NCBI GenBank assembly: GCA_030549775.1
Contig: CM060171.1
Location: 61,686,360-61,750,359 of the forward strand
Reading direction: 5' to 3'
DNA length: 64,000 nucleotides
Source of the DNA: Tamarix chinensis
Taxonomy: Eukaryota > Streptophyta > Magnoliopsida > Caryophyllales > Tamaricaceae
The notes under the pieces are model-generated. The model saw only the letters and a program-made list of their open reading frames with translations. It had not been told where the DNA came from and made no database searches. This document shows, one piece after another, positions 49,179 through 60,211 of the stretch; the first letter of the stretch is position 1; each line of letters begins with the position of its first letter. The translations under genes and the position numbers were made by a program.

Positions 49179-49849
49179 CTTGGAATTAATTAGTACCATC
49201 TCTAGGCATGTTAATTCTTGACATCTAATAAAAGAAGAGTGGGATGCTTCTACATCATTCTCACCTTATAAAAGAGAATTTATCCTGAAATTATCATCAC
49301 TATAGTAAATAGATAAATCACCAATATTGAAAGTTCTTAAAACTCCCCTGTAGGATTTAGGTAATTCTAATTTATAAGTATTATTCCCAAAATTTCTTAA
49401 GATTTTAAATGATTTGTCAATTCTTGGCATTATTTTTTTTCTTTAAGTTTGGAAATCCTTTTTTTAAAGTTTAACCAAAATAGTTATCTTGGGGAAAACA
49501 CTTGTTGAATTTTATTTTTATTGCTTGAGTTTGGTATTTAACATTAGATTTCTCAATATTTTTCTTGATTAGCTCATGAAGTTTCTTAAAGAATTTAACT
49601 CTTTCTTTAGCATCATAATTCTTAATATAATCTTTCTTTAATGACAAAATATCAATAGGAAAATAAATATTAGCACCATAGAAAACTTCAAATGGGAAAA
49701 ATTAACTTGAATTAGAAGCAATCCTATTATACGCAAATTCAGCATGTGAAAGTTTTATATCCCAATCTTTTGTATTCTTGTTAACTATTCTTCATAGTAA
49801 AGTTCCCACCGTGCACTATGCACTTCAATTTGACTATAAATTTGGGGAT
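49179..49849 (-). pseudogene. Minus-strand gypsy pol, 3' part (integrase C-terminal region)
   Basis: The reverse strand reads WDIKLSHAEFAYNRIASNSS and FPFEVFYGANIYFPIDILSL (late integrase core), followed by the GPY/F-like region KSFKILRNFGNNTYKLELPK, TFNIGDLSIYY, and a tail comparable to the 'NLR...F-EGE-D' end of such polyproteins. Stops and frameshifts are present. It is the direct continuation of 60956-62089; element C separates the two halves with a GGGAT duplication. Its own LTR is not seen to the left. Confidence 0.82.
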
Positions 49850-51083
49850 TGATACGAATCTTAAAAATTTATACTCAATTAATTTTGATAATTGCTGTGA
49901 ATTATTTGTTACTTATAATTGTTTGTCTTATTTGTGTGAATAAATAGGAGATTGATGCAGCACATGGAATCTGTGGATTTTGGCTGCAGCTACTGGAGTG
50001 TTGCAGATTATGTAATTTTTGTTAATTATGTAATCCCCCAAAAATTTTAAAAGCCTATAATTTAATAAATTACTTTTATTAGGGATAATTTAACTCTTAA
50101 ACTTATTTAATTTAATTACGTTGAGGATTTTGCCTTTTAAATTTATTTAACTTAATTATTTTGTGGGTTTTAAGTATACCAAATTAGATGTGAGTGTTTA
50201 ATAAATTAAAATAAATAAATTGTTATTTTACCATACTCATTTTTATTCAAATAAGGTTCAAACCATTATTTTTCTAAAAGCTACCTCTTTAAACTAATCT
50301 AATAAGATAAATTACTAAAATTTTAATTATCTACCAAAAATATTATAACTCACCCCATAAGTCATTTTAATTATTTTCCTTAAATCCTTTTTCTCCCTTA
50401 TTTTCCTTTTTTGTTCTTCTCTCCCCCCCTCCTTTCTCCCTTCTCTCCCCCGTTTCCCCTGACTAGGCCAGCCCACTGGCCAGGTCAGTTTTCTTTCCCC
50501 CCCCGGTCTCGCACACAAGCCGCCCTGCTTCTCCTTCGCCCGAACCGCCCGGCCGGTCGCCCTTCCTTTTTCTTTTCTCCCCTGGACCGACCGGTGCAGC
50601 CCCTTTCCCCTCTTCTTCTTCCCCACGGGCCGCTGCAAAATCACCGACCAGCCTTCTGCGCCGCCTGCACACCTTCTTCCTCTCTTCTGCACCGCCTATC
50701 TATCCCTCCTCGACCGACCGACCACCCCCACACCTCACATAGGCATGCTCCCGCCCCCTTCCTTTTTCCCGACCGAACCACAGGTCTGCCATGGCAGACC
50801 AGCGTCCGCCTGCCACCGACGGCCGGCGTGCCAAATTTCAGCCTGCTCGTACCTCCCTCTGCCCTCTCTCTAGATCCTCCCCCATTTTCGAGCTTATAAT
50901 TACCCCCATGAGCCCAGCATCGGGCTCTTTCGAAACCCCAGCCCAGAAACCACCCTTGCGCCATCCCTGTTTCAGACAGCCACACCGTCGCCGCCGCCCA
51001 TCTCCACCGCCCTATCCACCCATGAAATTCTTCCTGGCATCACCCTCCACCAACCTAGGCCTCCCTCACCCCTTGGTTTGCTC

Positions 51084-51107
51084 TGCACGAGCCACCCCGG
51101 CCGTGCA
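51084..51107. repeat. Hairpin in LTR-A1
   Basis: TGCACG and CGTGCA form a stem around a 12-nt GC-rich loop, 1.06 kb from the LTR start, equivalent to 22916-22941. Confidence 0.55.
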
Positions 51108-51417
51108 AAGAGCTCTTCCCGAGCAGCCTTGCTTCAAGCCCCGCCGCCCTTCTCACCACCGCCCACCGCCGGGGCCGCCACTTCCAGCACCCCCTCTGCC
51201 TTCTAAAACCACCAGGGGAGCTTCCTCTACCTCCTCATATATTCTTTTTCCCCTGCCAGCCTCTCCTCTTCCTTTCTCCTCCCTCCACCATTTCTCCACC
51301 ACTCTTCTCCCCCATCACCGCCGCCGCCGCCGCCGTGCGCCGTGCGCCGCCACCTGTGCCACCAGAACCCCTAGGTGGTTCTCTGAACTCCCCAGCCCCT
51401 AAACCCCCTTATACTAA

Positions 51418-51467
51418 TACTAATTATTTTAGTAGTATTATTAGTATTATGCTTAATGTTATTATTA

Positions 51468-51508
<41 letters not shown>

Positions 51509-51910
51509 TATTATTATTACTATTATTATTATTATCTCTGCTATTTAACCTAAATTTAGAATATTTATAACTGTTATTATCATTATTAATGGCCTATAAC
51601 TTTAATATCTCTATTTTAACATCATTATTGTTATTATTACTAGTCTTACTATTATCATTATTATTATGGTTATTATTATTATTATTATTACTATTATTAT
51701 TATTAGTTCCTTATCACTTTTATTAGTATTTCATATATCACTAACCTTACTATCATCATTATTAGTAACATTGAAACTTTTACCGTTAATAATAAATATT
51801 ATTATAATTACTTTAAACTATTATAGCTATTAAGACCTACTTTTTATTAGTAGTAGCATGATTAGCTACCTTAGGAATAATAACCCTACTTTTACTTATA
51901 AAAGTAATAT
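51418..51910 (+). repeat. (ATT)n-rich zone of LTR-A1
   Basis: Long imperfect (ATT)n runs, including a nearly pure tract at about 51468-51535. The same zone occurs at 23415-24060 in the copy at 21848-26107, so it is a family trait and not a random microsatellite. Confidence 0.9.
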
Positions 51911-52320
51911 TATTATTGTTAGCCCTAATGGTAAGTTGTGATAAGGGTAAGGTAGAAAGAATGGTGTGTTGGTTAGAGGGAAGTTAATCCATAGTTTTCC
52001 CTCTTATAGGCGAATCAAGTCAAAACCCGGAGGAGGCGTAGGAACGTGCTCCAAGACCGGTGCCGTATTAGGTAAGGATGTGGCTAAGGTTCCTACGTGT
52101 TATGTGACTTGTATGCCTTGAATGCCTTGTATATATATCATGTCCTGTTTTGTATCACATGATTGTCCTTAACGTATTTTATGTGTAGCGCAGCTTGGAG
52201 TTAAGGTATGTGGTATGTGTTTTTCTTGTGACATGAATGTGATATCCCTACGTGGTGATTATGATGTGCTGTGACATGATGTAACCCTCTAGGACATGCA
52301 TGTTAGGGTGATTATTATTA

Positions 52321-52570
52321 TGGCATGAGGTTGACCAAATTGAATAAGGGATGAGAACGATGCATGGAAAATTCTAGGGTTGTATGGGAACTTCGAGAGT
52401 TTCCATGGGTGGAATAAAATTGGCATGAGGTTGACCAAATTGAATAAGGGATGAGAACAATGCATGGAAAATTCTAGGGTTGCATGGGAACTTCGAGAGT
52501 TTGCATGGGTGGAATAAAACTAGTATGAGGTTGACCAAAATGAATAAGAGATGAGAACTATGCATGGGAT
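52321..52570 (+). repeat. Tandem repeat, about 101 bp, 2.5 copies
   Basis: Units begin at about 52321, 52422 and 52524 with (T)GGCATGAGGTTGACCAAA. The first two differ at only a few positions, implying a recent duplication inside this solo LTR. Confidence 0.93.
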
Positions 52571-53225
52571 GAAAAATAATACGTAGGTTGGTGTAAGGGT
52601 GTATAAGGGACCCGATTAGGGTTTTAGGAGAAAGTAGTAATCTGGGAAATGTGGAAATGAAAATGATTAAGGGAGAGTGGAGTATGGGTTAAGAGTGGAA
52701 ATTGTTGTATAAGGGGTGATTATGGGTGTCATGGGAGAGAAGAGATATTGGGTGAAAAAGAGAGGGGTTACTTGTGGGAGAAGAAAGGTGCTAGGGTTGA
52801 AGTGGCCAATTAGGGTTTTTCGGTCACATGTGGAATCGAGGGGTAAAGCGATATGATTTGGGATTGGATCTAAATGAGATGAGGAGTGGGACTATAAATG
52901 GAGTAATGGTAGTGTAAGTGAGAGAAAGTTGGGCCACATAGGTCCAATTAGGGTTTCCAAGGGAAAACCCTAGAGGGAGATAGCATGTGGAGTGGATGTC
53001 ACGAGGTGTTGGGCCTTAACCCACACCCTAAAGAGTTGGTTTTCATTATGTGTAAGAGTAAAGGGGAGTAGATATCGAGGTGTGATAACAAGTGTCCCAG
53101 GATATGGGACGGGCCCTCCTGGGAGGATAAGTGTGGATATAGTTAGCCGTGCATGTCAAGGGTAAAATAATTTCAAATAAGATATGTTAAGACACTAATC
53201 ACTTAAAGAGAAAGATGTTGAGCTG

Positions 53226-53580
53226 GACCCAGACCGGTCCACCGGCAAATAATAGTGGTTAGGGCCGGGGTGCCCTACATGACCGGTCCACGGGCTATAA
53301 TAGTGGCCAGGCGCGTTTTGCCCTGCATGATTTCCGGTCCACCGGCTATAATAGTGGTGGATTCCATGCTCAACAAACCGAACATAATAATGATAAGACA
53401 TGGGAAAGACACGAAGTAATTACAGTGAAACATCATGTGAGTTGGGGCCAGACCGGTCCACCGGCGAATAATAGTGGCCAGGAGCATTTTTCCCTGCATG
53501 ATCGGTCCACCGGCTATAATAGTGGCCAGGCGCGTTTTGCCCTGCATGACCGGTCCACCGGCTATAATAGTGGGGTTTCT
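53226..53580 (+). repeat. CCAC...GTGG module array
   Basis: Six modules start at about 53231, 53281, 53333, 53451, 53502 and 53549. Each has CCGGTCCACCGG followed by CTATAATAGTGG (or AAATAATAGTGG), in two groups of three with about 51-bp spacing. A CACTAATCACTTAAAG-like word separates the groups. Confidence 0.92.
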
Positions 53581-54545
53581 GCACTCACATGAATTGATAA
53601 AGACTATGATGTGAATCGACTATATTTACCAGAGATCTAAAGAATAAGTTTATCCGGACTGTAGCTAGCCTTTATCATCTTTTTACTACATGTTGCTCAC
53701 GTGATTATGCCATGTATACTGTGTTGGGTGTTTTGTATGTCGGCCTTAGCGCACCTGCTACCTTACTCAGTATCGGACCCGTACTGATACTACCTTGGTT
53801 GAATGGGTCCTGTGATGATCCACTGATGGTGGTGCAGGTTTACGCTCGGATACTATTAGTAGGCAATCCGGATATTGATCCTTCGGGATTTGTTTTGTTT
53901 AGCTGTATTTTGTATTACGTTTCCCGTTTTGAAGAATGTAATCTGGGGTTGAAATCCTAAATCATATTCTAACTTCTGTTTGACGTATATCTTATTAATG
54001 ATTTATGTTAAATGTCATCTTATGTTTTATGATACTTCGTACTTAATGTTGATCGGATTTAGCCTTAGCACTTAGTAGTGGAACGGTAGGAGTGAACCAG
54101 CCTGATACTAAGTGTAGTGGTAACGTCCCCGAGTTTACAATTTTATCCTTCGCTTCCGCTAAACCTTTGATTTAAACGAAATTTTTCAGTAGTAAATTTG
54201 GGGGTGTTACAAATTATGTGTAATTCCATGTGATGCATTCGCCGATCGAAATTGGCTAATAGAAATAAGGTCGGTTGTATAATCCGTCACCCGGTCCATA
54301 ATAATGGATTAGTTGGATTGTGGATTAATCAATCCTTAATAGCCATGATTAGCTAGAGTTAATTTAGCTGATGGGAATTAATGTCTAAAAATTATCTTAT
54401 AATTTGGGGGAGATTTTTGATGCATTTTCTTGGGCTCCTCGAGTGTTTATTTTCGGCCCATATGTCGACCATTTCCTGTTTGTATCGTTGGGCTGTAATG
54501 TGCGTTTGGGCTGGCTGTATGTGTATTTTTATACGGTCTGTACAC

Positions 54546-54556
54546 TTATATAAATA
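54546..54556 (+). promoter_or_regulatory. TATA box of the element C 5' LTR
   Basis: TTATATAAATA, about 315 bp before the LTR end, followed by a pyrimidine-rich run (CTCTCGATCCTTCTCTCGCG) typical of plant start regions. The 3' LTR has the same box at 60626-60636. Transcription would start roughly 30 bp downstream. Confidence 0.75.
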
Positions 54557-54872
54557 GGTCATATACGTTGTAATACGGCAGATCTTTTTGGATAAAATAC
54601 GAAACTCTCTTGATTTCTCTCGATCCTTCTCTCGCGATCTTTCTCTCTCTCGGCAAACCTCTCACTCGCTTCTTCTTTGCTGCGTCTGTTCTCGGTCTTT
54701 GATCAATCTTGATCATTCTTTCTTTCGAATTCAGTTGTCGTTGTAAAACTGTGCCTCTGAATCTTTGGATCTTCCTTTGGGAATTTTCCTTAGGCTGAAT
54801 CCGGCAAATCGAACCCTGCGCTCGATTAATTTCATCGATCCTTTCGTGGAACCCTAATAGGTTTCCATCATT

Positions 54873-54885
54873 TGTGTATCAGAGC
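54873..54885 (+). promoter_or_regulatory. Primer-binding site of element C (initiator-Met tRNA type)
   Basis: TGTGTATCAGAGC lies 2 bases after the LTR end and matches the plant site TGGTATCAGAGC apart from one extra base. Confidence 0.75.
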
Positions 54886-55570
54886 CTCGATTATTCGAGT
54901 GCTCATAGTTTAATTGTTACTGCTAAGTTCTTTTTCACTTTTGGTTCGATATTTGTTGTTTTCGCTAACCCTACTTTGAGGTGTGAAATTTTAGGGTTTG
55001 CAAATGATGAAGGCCGTGTCGATTTCCGTCATTCTTAAACCGGAGATTGAAGTATTTTTGTCCGATGTTTCGAAGTTCCCGAAAGAAATCCTAATCGACC
55101 TAAGGTTTGGTCAAGAATTTGAATCTTGACTAATTTTGCGACGAATTTTTGTTGGTAACCTCGACTCGTAATTTTCTTGTTAGATACTACTGTCTACTAT
55201 AATTAATTTCTAATTTCTTTCGAAATATTATTTTGTTTGTTTGATAAGTATTTAGGTGAAATAACCGGTGAACCTTTTGGTTTCGGGAAAGGAGTAAGAC
55301 CTCCAAGAAGAGGGGTCCCTAATTAAGTGGATTATTTGCTTAAGAAGTCGCGGTAATATCTTTCCCTTTCATTTATTCATCATTGTCGAATTGATATTTG
55401 CTTGGAAAATTTTGAGTAAGCTGTACTATTGATATATCTGTTAATCATTGATACTATGATCATTTCTTATAATTAGTCTGTGTGTTCTGTCTGTCTGAAG
55501 TTATTAAATAAATTGATCTTGTTTAATTAATTTTTGCTGTGTTAGTTGATTAAGTCAAGAGAATTTCATA
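54886..55570 (+). other. Untranslated leader of element C
   Basis: About 690 bp between primer site and gag start with no ORF. It holds GTTTGCAAATGATGAAGG and AT-rich stretches. It would carry packaging signals in an active element; none can be defined from sequence. Confidence 0.6.
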
Positions 55571-58500
55571 ATGTCTAACAATGGACAGTCTGTTAACCAA
55601 TCTGTTTCTAGTAATGATCTATTAGAGACTCTTAGGACTTTTCAAGAACAAATGACTGCTCAATTTGCTGTATTATCTGTTAATTTAGAACAAAGACTAG
55701 GAGAACAGGAAATAAGAATTAATGAGCTACAACATAATAGAGTTGAAACTAACTAAGCAGGGGTATTAGGAAGAGCTCCTATGGACCCTAGGATTAGAAT
55801 TCCACCCATTGCTAATCTAGAAGAGTTGGAAGATCAAGTATCTAATAATAGTGATAGGATACCTAGGCAGAACAATAGGCAAGATAGGGAGTTAGAGTTC
55901 ATTGATAGGAATTTAAATAATCTTAAGCTTAGTATACCTGGGTTCAATGGCAGGAATGACCTTGATTATTATTTTGAGTGGGAAAGGAAAATAGAACTAG
56001 TGTTTGAGTGTCATAATTATTCAGAAGAGAAGAAAATTAAGGTAGCTGTAGTAGAATTTACTGAGTATGCTTCCTCTTGGTATCATAATTTGGTGTTAAC
56101 TAGACGTAGGTGTGGGGAGCCACCTATACAGACTTGAGCAGAATTTAAAATTTTAATGAGAAAAAGGTTTGTGCCAAGTTACTATTATAGGGAATTACAT
56201 AAGAGATTACAAATAATTAGTCAAGGAGTGAGGACAGTGGATGATTACTATAAGGAATTAGAGGTCTTGATTATTAAGACTGGAATTATTGAGGATGACG
56301 ATGCTACCATGGCTAGGTTTCTGAGTGGACTAAATTCTGAGATAGCTGATAAAGTAGAATTATATCCTTGTGGAACTTTAGGTGAAGTGGTAAATATAGC
56401 TACTAAGATAGAGATTCAATTAAGGAAGTCTAGACAATATAAACCCCCTGGGATTGGGTTTAAGAGTAAAGTAAGGAGAAACTTTGGGGGAACTACTTCT
56501 AGAAACTGGAAGAATACTAGTAAAGTCGAATCTAGAGGTAGGAGTAATGAAGTTAAGGTAGCAAATAAGTTTGAAAAAGGTAAGAATGTGATGACAAACC
56601 CTATGAATGGACCAAATAGAACTAGGGATATTAAATGTTTTAGATGTGGAGGATTGGGACATATAGCTTCTGAGTGTCCAAACAAGAGAAACATTTTAAT
56701 TAGAGAATTTGGAGACATAGAATCTGAATCTGAAGAGGAAGATGAAGAGATTAGTGTACTCAGAGAAGATGATAGTGATCTAGAAGAAGAAATAGAATTG
56801 TCGGTGAGTAGGGATCTTTTAATAGTACGTAGGGCTTTAAACAGTAACAAATTACCTGATTCTAATGCTATACAAAGAGAAAATATATTTCATACTAGAT
56901 GTTTAATTGATGATAAATGCTTTAACATGGCCATAGACAATGGTAGTTGTATTAATGCTGCTAGTACCCTGTTAGTGTCTAAGTTAGGTTTAACAACTAC
57001 TAAACATCCAAAACCATATAGATTGCAATGGCTTAATGAGTTGGGAGATGTCAAAGTTAGTCAACAAGTTTTAGTAAACTTAAAATTAGGAAAATATGAA
57101 GATTCTGTTTTATGTGATATAGTTCCTATGCATGCTGCTCACTTCTTGTTAGGTAGACCTTGGAAATATGATAGAAAGGTAATACATGATGGTTATAAGA
57201 ATAGATATACAGTACAGAAGGATGATAGGAAGATTATTTTAGCACCTATGACTCCAAAAGAGATATTTGAGGATCAAATTAAAATTAAGTCTGATTATAA
57301 GGAGTTATCTAAACCTAGTTTGGAGAGTGATATTAGTTCAAAGGACATAAAAGGAACATCTGGGTTTTATGCTAAAAGTAAGGATGTAGGAAAGGCTATG
57401 AAAAGAAATGCCAATGTGTATTTAATGGTTTATAAGGAATGTTATGAATGTCAGTTAGAAATAAGTGGAGAAATACCTAGTACAGTAAAACAATTATTGG
57501 AAGAATATAGTGAATTATTTCCTGAGGACATTCCTAGTGGATTACCTCCATTGAGGGGAATAGAACATCAAATAGATTTTATTTCAGGAGCTGTTATACC
57601 AAACAGACCTGCTTATAGGGCTAATCCTGAGGAAGTTAAGGAATTAAAAAGGCAGGTTTCTGAATTGTTAAGTAAGGGATACATTAAGGAATCTATGAGT
57701 CCTTGTGTAGTACCAGTATTATTAGTGCCTAAAAAGGATGGTAGTTGGAGGATGTGTGTCGATAGCAGGGCAGTAAATAAGATAACTATAAAGTATAGAT
57801 ATCCTATATCTAGGCTTGATGAAATGTTGGATCAATTACATGGTGTTGTTATATTTTCAAAAATAGATTTAAAAAGTGGATATCATCAAATTAGGATGAA
57901 ACCAGGAGATGAGTGGAAGACAGCTTTTAAAACTAATTTTGGATTATATGAATGGTTAGTGATGCCTTTTGGGTTATCAAATGCTCTTAGTACTTTTATG
58001 AGGCTTATGAACTATGTTTTGAGGGAGTTTATTGGAAAATTTGTGGTTGTTTATTTTGATGATACACTTATATATAGTAAGTCTTTAGAGGAACACTTGA
58101 GACACTTAAGGATTATTTTGAATGTGTTTAAGACAGAACAGTTTTATGCTAATTTAACTAAGTCTAGATTTTGTTTGGAAAATGTGGTTTTCTTAGGATT
58201 TGTGGTAGGAAAAGATGGTATATATGTGGATAAAGATAAAATTAAAGCTATTCAAGAATGGCCTGTGCTAAAGAGTGTGAGTGAAGTAAGGAGTTTTCAT
58301 GGGTTGTGTTCTTTCTATAGGGGATTTGTTAGGAATTTTAGTACTATAGCTGCTCCATTGACTACTATAACAAAGAAGGATAATGGATTTAGGTGGGGTT
58401 TAGAACAGCAAAAATCTTTTGAAACACTTAAGACTAAATTAACCCAAGCACCTGTGTTAAGCCTTCCTGACTTTGAAAAGATGTTTGAATTAGATTGTGA

Positions 58501-60211
58501 TGCTTCAGGGTTAGGAATAGGAGTTGTACTTTCTCAAGAGGGCAAACCAATAGCTTATTTTACTGAGAAGTTAAATGGTAGTACTTTGAATTATTCTACT
58601 TATGAAAAGGAGTTGTTTGCTTTAGTAAGGGCTTTAGATGTTTGGCAACATTACTTGTGGTATAGAGAGTTTTTAATTAATACTGATCAAGAAGCTATTA
58701 AGTATTTAAAAAGTCAATCAAAGTTAAATAGAAGACAAGGTAGATGGATATAGTTTATTGAAATTTTTCCTTACATGATTAAGTATAAGAAAGGAAGTAA
58801 TAATGTAGTTGCAGATGCCCTATCTAGGAGGTATGCTTTATTAAATGCTGTTGATACTACTTTGTTAGGTTTTTCTAGTATTAAATTGTTATACTTAGAA
58901 GATCTTGATTTTAAAAAAATTTATAAAAAGTGTGAAGTTTCTGCACATGGAAAATATTTTATTAATGAAGGATATTTGTTTAGGGAAAATAGGTTATGTA
59001 TTCCTGAATGTTCTTACAGAGGATTATTAATTCAAGAAGCTCATAGTGGTGGGTTAATGGCACATCTAGGATTTCAGAAAACTTTAGATGTATTGACTGA
59101 TCATTTTTATTGGCCTCACATGAAAAAAGATGTTTTAAAATATTGTGTCAATTGTATTGCTTGTAGGCAGGCTAAAACTACTTCAAAACCATTTGGTTTA
59201 TATACTCCTTTACCTGTATCTAACCACCCTTGGGTTGATGTTTCTTTGGATTTTATTTTAGGATTACCTAGGACTAATAGAGCTAAGGATTCAATAATGG
59301 TTGAAGTAGATAGGTTTAGTAAGATGGCTCATTTTATACCTTGTAATAAAACAAATGATGTTGTGGCTGTGGCTGAATTATTTTTTTCTAATGTAGTTAA
59401 ATTGCATGGCATTCCTAAGACTATAGTTTTAGATAGGGATGTTAAATTTTTGAGTCATTTCTGGAATGTTTTGTGGGGGAAATTAGGAACTAAGTTATTG
59501 TTTTCTACAACTTGTCACCCTCAAACTGATGGACAAACTGAGGTAGTAAATAGAACATTAGGTAATATGTTAAGGGCTATCCTTGGAAAGAATCTTAAAT
59601 AGTGGGAATATGTCTTACCTCAGGTAGAGTTCGCTTATAATAGGACTTTGCATTCTACAACTAATAAAACTCCATTTGAAATTGTGTATGGTCTTAATCC
59701 TTTAACTCCTTTAGACTTAAGTCATTTACCTCATGCTGAATTGTAAAATTTTGATGCTGAATCTAGAGCTAATAATATGAAAAAGTTACATGAGTCTGTA
59801 AGTCAAAAAATCAATAAAAGGGTGCAGCAAATGGCTGAACATGCTAATAAAAGGAGGAGAAGAATGATTTTTACACCAGTGGACTTAGTTTGGGTACACC
59901 TTAGGAAGGAGAGGTTTCCAAATTTTAGGAAGTCAAAATTAGATTCTAGAGGAGATGAACCATTTACTGTGTTAGAGAAAATTAATGACAATGCTTATAA
60001 GATTGATTTACCTGCTAAATTTGGGAATGCTAGCAACTCTTTTAATGTGGCTGATCTTAGTCCATTTCTGGGACTTATTCAGGTTTCAGAGGCAAAACGT
60101 TTTCAAGAAGAGGGGAATGATATGAATCTTAAAAATTTATTCTTAATTAATTTTGATAATTGCTGTGAATTATTTGTTACTTATAATTGTTTGTCTTATT
60201 TGTGTGGATAA
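55571..60211 (+). pseudogene. Element C gag-pol polyprotein, one frame with five in-frame stops
   Basis: A single frame of 1547 codons from ATG 55571 to TAA 60209-60211, with no frameshift. Internal stops lie at 55754, 56135, 58751, 59600 and 59743. Gag spans roughly residues 1-350. A CCHC zinc knuckle ([14 protein letters not shown]) is at 356-369. The protease core is DNGS at about 456. Reverse transcriptase covers about 680-900 ([13 protein letters not shown], catalytic YFDD at 828-831). RNase H starts near 975 ([12 protein letters not shown]). Integrase has the HHCC finger (about 59037-59165) and core Asp, Asp and Glu (LDF, LDRD, QTEVVNR). A GPY/F-like region (DEPFTVLEKINDNAYKIDL) follows. 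The final 31 codons lie inside the 3' LTR. Each stop can be explained by one base change. Protein products would be truncated, so this copy is not autonomous. Confidence 0.93.
60106..60117 (+). promoter_or_regulatory. Polypurine tract of element C
   Basis: AAGAAGAGGGGAA abuts the 3' LTR start (TGATATG at 60118), the expected plus-strand primer position. It is also coding (QEEGN), since the pol frame runs across it. Confidence 0.85.

Larger units (their letters stand above)
50029..54211 (+). mobile_element. Solo LTR-A1, 4.18 kb, in the 5' LTR of element C
   Basis: It starts TGTAATCCCCCAAAA and ends GGGGTGTTACA, with perfect duplication AATTA at 50024-50028 and 54212-54216; the empty site is intact in the 3' LTR at about 60289. 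One LTR only. Zones: GC-rich block 50400-51410, hairpin 51084-51107, (ATT)n zone 51418-51910, 101-bp tandem repeat 52321-52570, module array 53226-53580. It must be younger than element C. The 162-aa and 203-aa ORFs at 50411-50899 and 50791-51402 are Pro/Ser/Arg-rich products of the GC-rich block and lack recognisable domains. Confidence 0.95.
49850..54870 (+). mobile_element. 5' LTR of element C, interrupted by a solo LTR
   Basis: Pieces 49850-50028 and 54217-54870, plus the duplicated AATTA, rebuild to 833 bp aligned end to end with 60118-60950. The inserted LTR-A1 splits it 179 bp from its start, upstream of the TATA box, so the core promoter is retained. Confidence 0.93.

Noticed and set aside
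56416..56850. Antisense ORFs in element C gag (144 and 80 aa)
   Set aside because: Shadow frames opposite a clear gag with zinc knuckle.
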